Source: Dasyornis broadbenti (lineage: Eukaryota; Chordata; Aves; Passeriformes; Dasyornithidae). Taken from it: DNA of 64,000 nt. Below the pieces are notes generated by a model. The model worked only from the letters and a program-made list of their open reading frames with translations, searched no databases and was not told the DNA's origin. Position 1 is the stretch's first letter. Each line of letters starts with the position of its first letter. Below, in pieces: positions 61,763 through 64,000 of the stretch. A program made the translations under genes and the position numbers. The DNA lies in NCBI GenBank assembly GCA_013397935.1, contig VZRN01005007.1, forward strand, positions 700,321-764,320, written 5' to 3'.

Positions 61763-61838
61763 CAAAGGTGACTTTAAAGGACAAAGGTGACTCTAAAGGA
61801 CAAGGGTAATTTTAAAGGATAAGGATGACTTTAAAGGG
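61763..61838. repeat. 19-bp tandem repeat, exactly four copies
   Basis: CAAAGGTGACTTTAAAGGA and three variants fill 76 bases. At the first junction the sequence AGGACAAAGGTGA (61778-61790) resembles a DR1 nuclear-receptor element (AGGTCA-N-AGGTCA type), and weaker versions recur at the other junctions. Each unit also carries TTTAAA or a close variant. Confidence 0.92.
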
Positions 61839-61849
61839 CAAGGACCACA

Positions 61850-63955
61850 CCTGGATTTTTCAGGAGTGAACATAAAGGGTGATAGGGGAGAGCACTTCAG
61901 ACTCTTCCAGCTGTTTACTCAGGGGAAGATGTTCAAGCAGGCAGCAAAAAGCCCTCACCTGCACTGCCAGCTGCTCACCTGAGCCAGTGCTTTGCCAGGT
62001 AAGGCAGCAGGGCCAGCACAGGAGCTGCTGTCCCTGCCCTGGCTGGCAGCTCCCTCCCAGTTGCTGCATTAACCTCTGAATAAACAAACCTTTCCTAACC
62101 CAGCCAAGTCCAAACACAGCCCGCATTCCTCTGATTGTAAACCCCGAGTGCAGGACACACTCCTGGGAATGAGCTCGCTGTGTTTTCCCTTTGATTCCAG
62201 CCTCTTGGGAAGATTAAACAGTGTCATCAGCAGGTTAATGCCGAGTGACCTCAGCGGCTCCAAACATTATTGCCTTGCAAATAACAGTGACATTTCCATA
62301 TTCCTGCCTTGCCCAAGGGTACAGCAGCCACGTTCCAGGTGCTGCACCGGGAGCGTGCTGGAAGGAAGGAGTGCAGGGCTGGGATCCAGCACTAAGGGCT
62401 GGGAGAAGGAGGGAGGCTCCCTAAGGAAGCAGCCCCAGCCCTCTGGTCAGTCAGTAGGGAGCTAAAATCCATCCTCCCTGTGCCAGCCTCCAGGGAACAG
62501 ATGTCTCCATCTCCTCCTGTTCAGGTTCCTGTGAAAGAGCAGCAGGAGCACAGCTCATTTCCTGGGCCAGGTCTGGAGGATGAACCTCTCAGCAGAGACT
62601 TTTGTGTCCCAGCTCACAGCTGAGTGGCCTGAAAGGGCACAGAGAGGTGTGATGGAGTGATGGAGAGGGGAAGGAAGGGATGAGGAGCAGCAGGGATGCT
62701 CAGGGCAGCAGCACAGGGACAGTCACTGCCCATGCTACACCTGATCTGTGTTCTCCTGTCACTGCAGCAGCACCAGCCCCTTCAGGCTGAGCAAAACCCA
62801 GCTGAGCCCCAAATTCTCACCCAGTTTTCCCTGTAGGTGGACAGACCCTTCCCCACAGTCTCCAGCCCCCCGTTTCCCAAAGCCTGACTGTCTCCCTGTG
62901 GAGACGAAATTTTCTCTCACAGATTTTTCTCTGGTTGTACAGTGAGGTGTTCCATGAGCTAAATCCTCATCTTCCCATGGACTGCTCTCCCTCACTCCTC
63001 CCATGCCAAGCCCAGAGGCCTGGCTGGATCCTGGCAGAGCTCCTGCATTCCTGGGAGCAGTGCCTGGGCTGGGCAGGACAAAGCTGCAGGACCCCCTTTG
63101 CTGGTGCCAAACCCAGCCCAGGGCAGGGACTCTGGCACAGCTCCCTGCTGCTCATCCCCAGGCACTGGCAGGGATAAGCGTTTCCGGCTCCCAATTCCCT
63201 TTCCTGGTCAGAACACCAGGACTTGTTTTGTGCCCCAAGGGGGTTTTATTGCCCTTTCAGCATGCTGAGAGATGGAGCAGCACCACACTGTGGGTCCGGT
63301 GCCAAATCCCCAGGGATATTCCTGCTCAGGAGCACCCCGGGCTGAGCTCTGCCACCCCTGTGCCACCTCGCTCAGCCCTGAGGGGGGACCAGCACGGCCT
63401 CCCAGGGGCACAGAGTCCCCAGAGCTGCTGGAGGGGTCACACCCCCAGCCGTGTGCCCATGTGTCTGGGACAGTCCCTTGTGCCCCTCCTGGGATGGGGC
63501 CACACTGGAGCTCCTGAGCCGGAACCCGAGGACAGAGAACTGAACTCCAGCTCTTCCCACAGCCCATAAATCCCACAGTGCTCTGACTTTTCTAGGAATG
63601 ACACCTCAGGGAGGGTCTGCGTGGTCCAGAAAAAGAAAAGCAACTCAAATCATGCTTGAAATACCCAAATTCTGCTCATCGGCTTCCCCAGCATCCCACA
63701 GGGTCAGATCCCAGTGGTTTCAGGGCTCAGCTCTCTGGGATCTGGGATGGGAGCTGGGAGTGCTGCTCCCTGCTTGGAGAGAGGGCTCACAGGGGTTCCT
63801 TGGGGAGGCATCAGCTGGGACAGGTGTCCCCAAATCTGGTTGTGATCTCCCTGTGGTGCAGAAGGCCTGCAACAGTTGCAGGCACTGCCAGGCTGGGAAG
63901 GGCCTCTTGGGAGCACAGGAAAGATCCTGGCTTCCTGGAATCCTGCAGAACCCCA
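61850..63955. other. unassigned stretch, no gene supported
   Basis: Mostly unique GC-rich DNA. A 188-codon forward frame at 63003-63569 is proline/serine/leucine-rich and unrecognised. No RNA gene or repeat family was found until the CR1 start at the right edge. Confidence 0.4.
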
Positions 63956-63961
63956 GAAACA

Positions 63962-64000
63962 TCAAAGCTGGAAGAGATGCTCAAGATCATCAGGTCCAGC
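63962..64000 (-). mobile_element. start of a minus-strand CR1 3' end, cut by the window
   Basis: AAGCTGGAAGAGATGCTCAA and GATCATCAGGTCCAGC resemble the 'ggttggaaaagacctctaagatcatcaagtccaac' block read on the plus strand. The element continues beyond the right edge, so its extent is unknown. Confidence 0.75.

Overview
The window reads as bird nuclear DNA, probably from a songbird. Dispersed through it are 5'-truncated 3' ends of CR1 (chicken repeat 1) LINEs. They are recognisable by the conserved 'GGACACCTTCCAC' / 'CATCCAACCTGGCCTTG' block and by ends of the ATTCTRTGATTC type. There is one solo-LTR-like block, and I see no Alu, B1, L1 or other mammalian repeats. The songbird guess rests on CR1 copies with a 'GACACCCCAACAATCCCACC' style end, which I associate from memory with passerine subfamilies. 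It is an inference.

I could not support any protein-coding gene, tRNA, rRNA or named ncRNA. The sequence is GC-rich, so many open frames of 60-420 codons occur on both strands. None has a domain I recognise or a consistent exon structure, and the longest ones lie over simple repeats or CR1 copies. The window is best read as intergenic or deep intronic DNA. Nothing resembles a bacterial-type operon, a CRISPR array or a defence system.

Layout. 1-12.6 kb: CR1 copies at 0.6, 8.1 and 8.9 kb, plus a 73-bp segment present twice (2.3 and 6.4 kb). 12.6-20 kb: minisatellites and several AT-rich islands (13.0, 13.5, 14.2, 17.3, 19.6 kb) in otherwise GC-rich DNA. 20-25 kb: mostly featureless, with CR1 ends at 24.5 kb. 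25-31 kb: short tandem repeats, then AT-rich islands at 27.8, 28.7, 29.3 and 30.2 kb, the last with clustered GATA motifs. 31-36 kb: a 15-bp repeat holding the only assembly gap (6 N), an LTR block at 32.6-33.1 kb, a longer CR1, a (TG)n run and a 20-bp minisatellite. 36-44 kb: islands at 36.3, 37.1 and 37.6 kb, then a long quiet stretch. 44-50 kb: an MEF2-type palindrome, a 24-25-bp minisatellite, CR1 copies and a homeodomain-motif island at 48.6 kb. 50-64 kb: islands at 53.5, 54.1 (with a full RFX X-box) and 60.4 kb, and many CR1 copies, the last running off the right edge.

The AT-rich islands carry palindromic or clustered homeodomain, GATA, MEF2, SOX/POU and RFX motifs. They look like conserved non-coding elements of a developmental regulatory landscape. 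Conservation cannot be tested from one sequence, so the islands are hypotheses. The octamer TTAATTAA occurs six times, against about one expected by chance.
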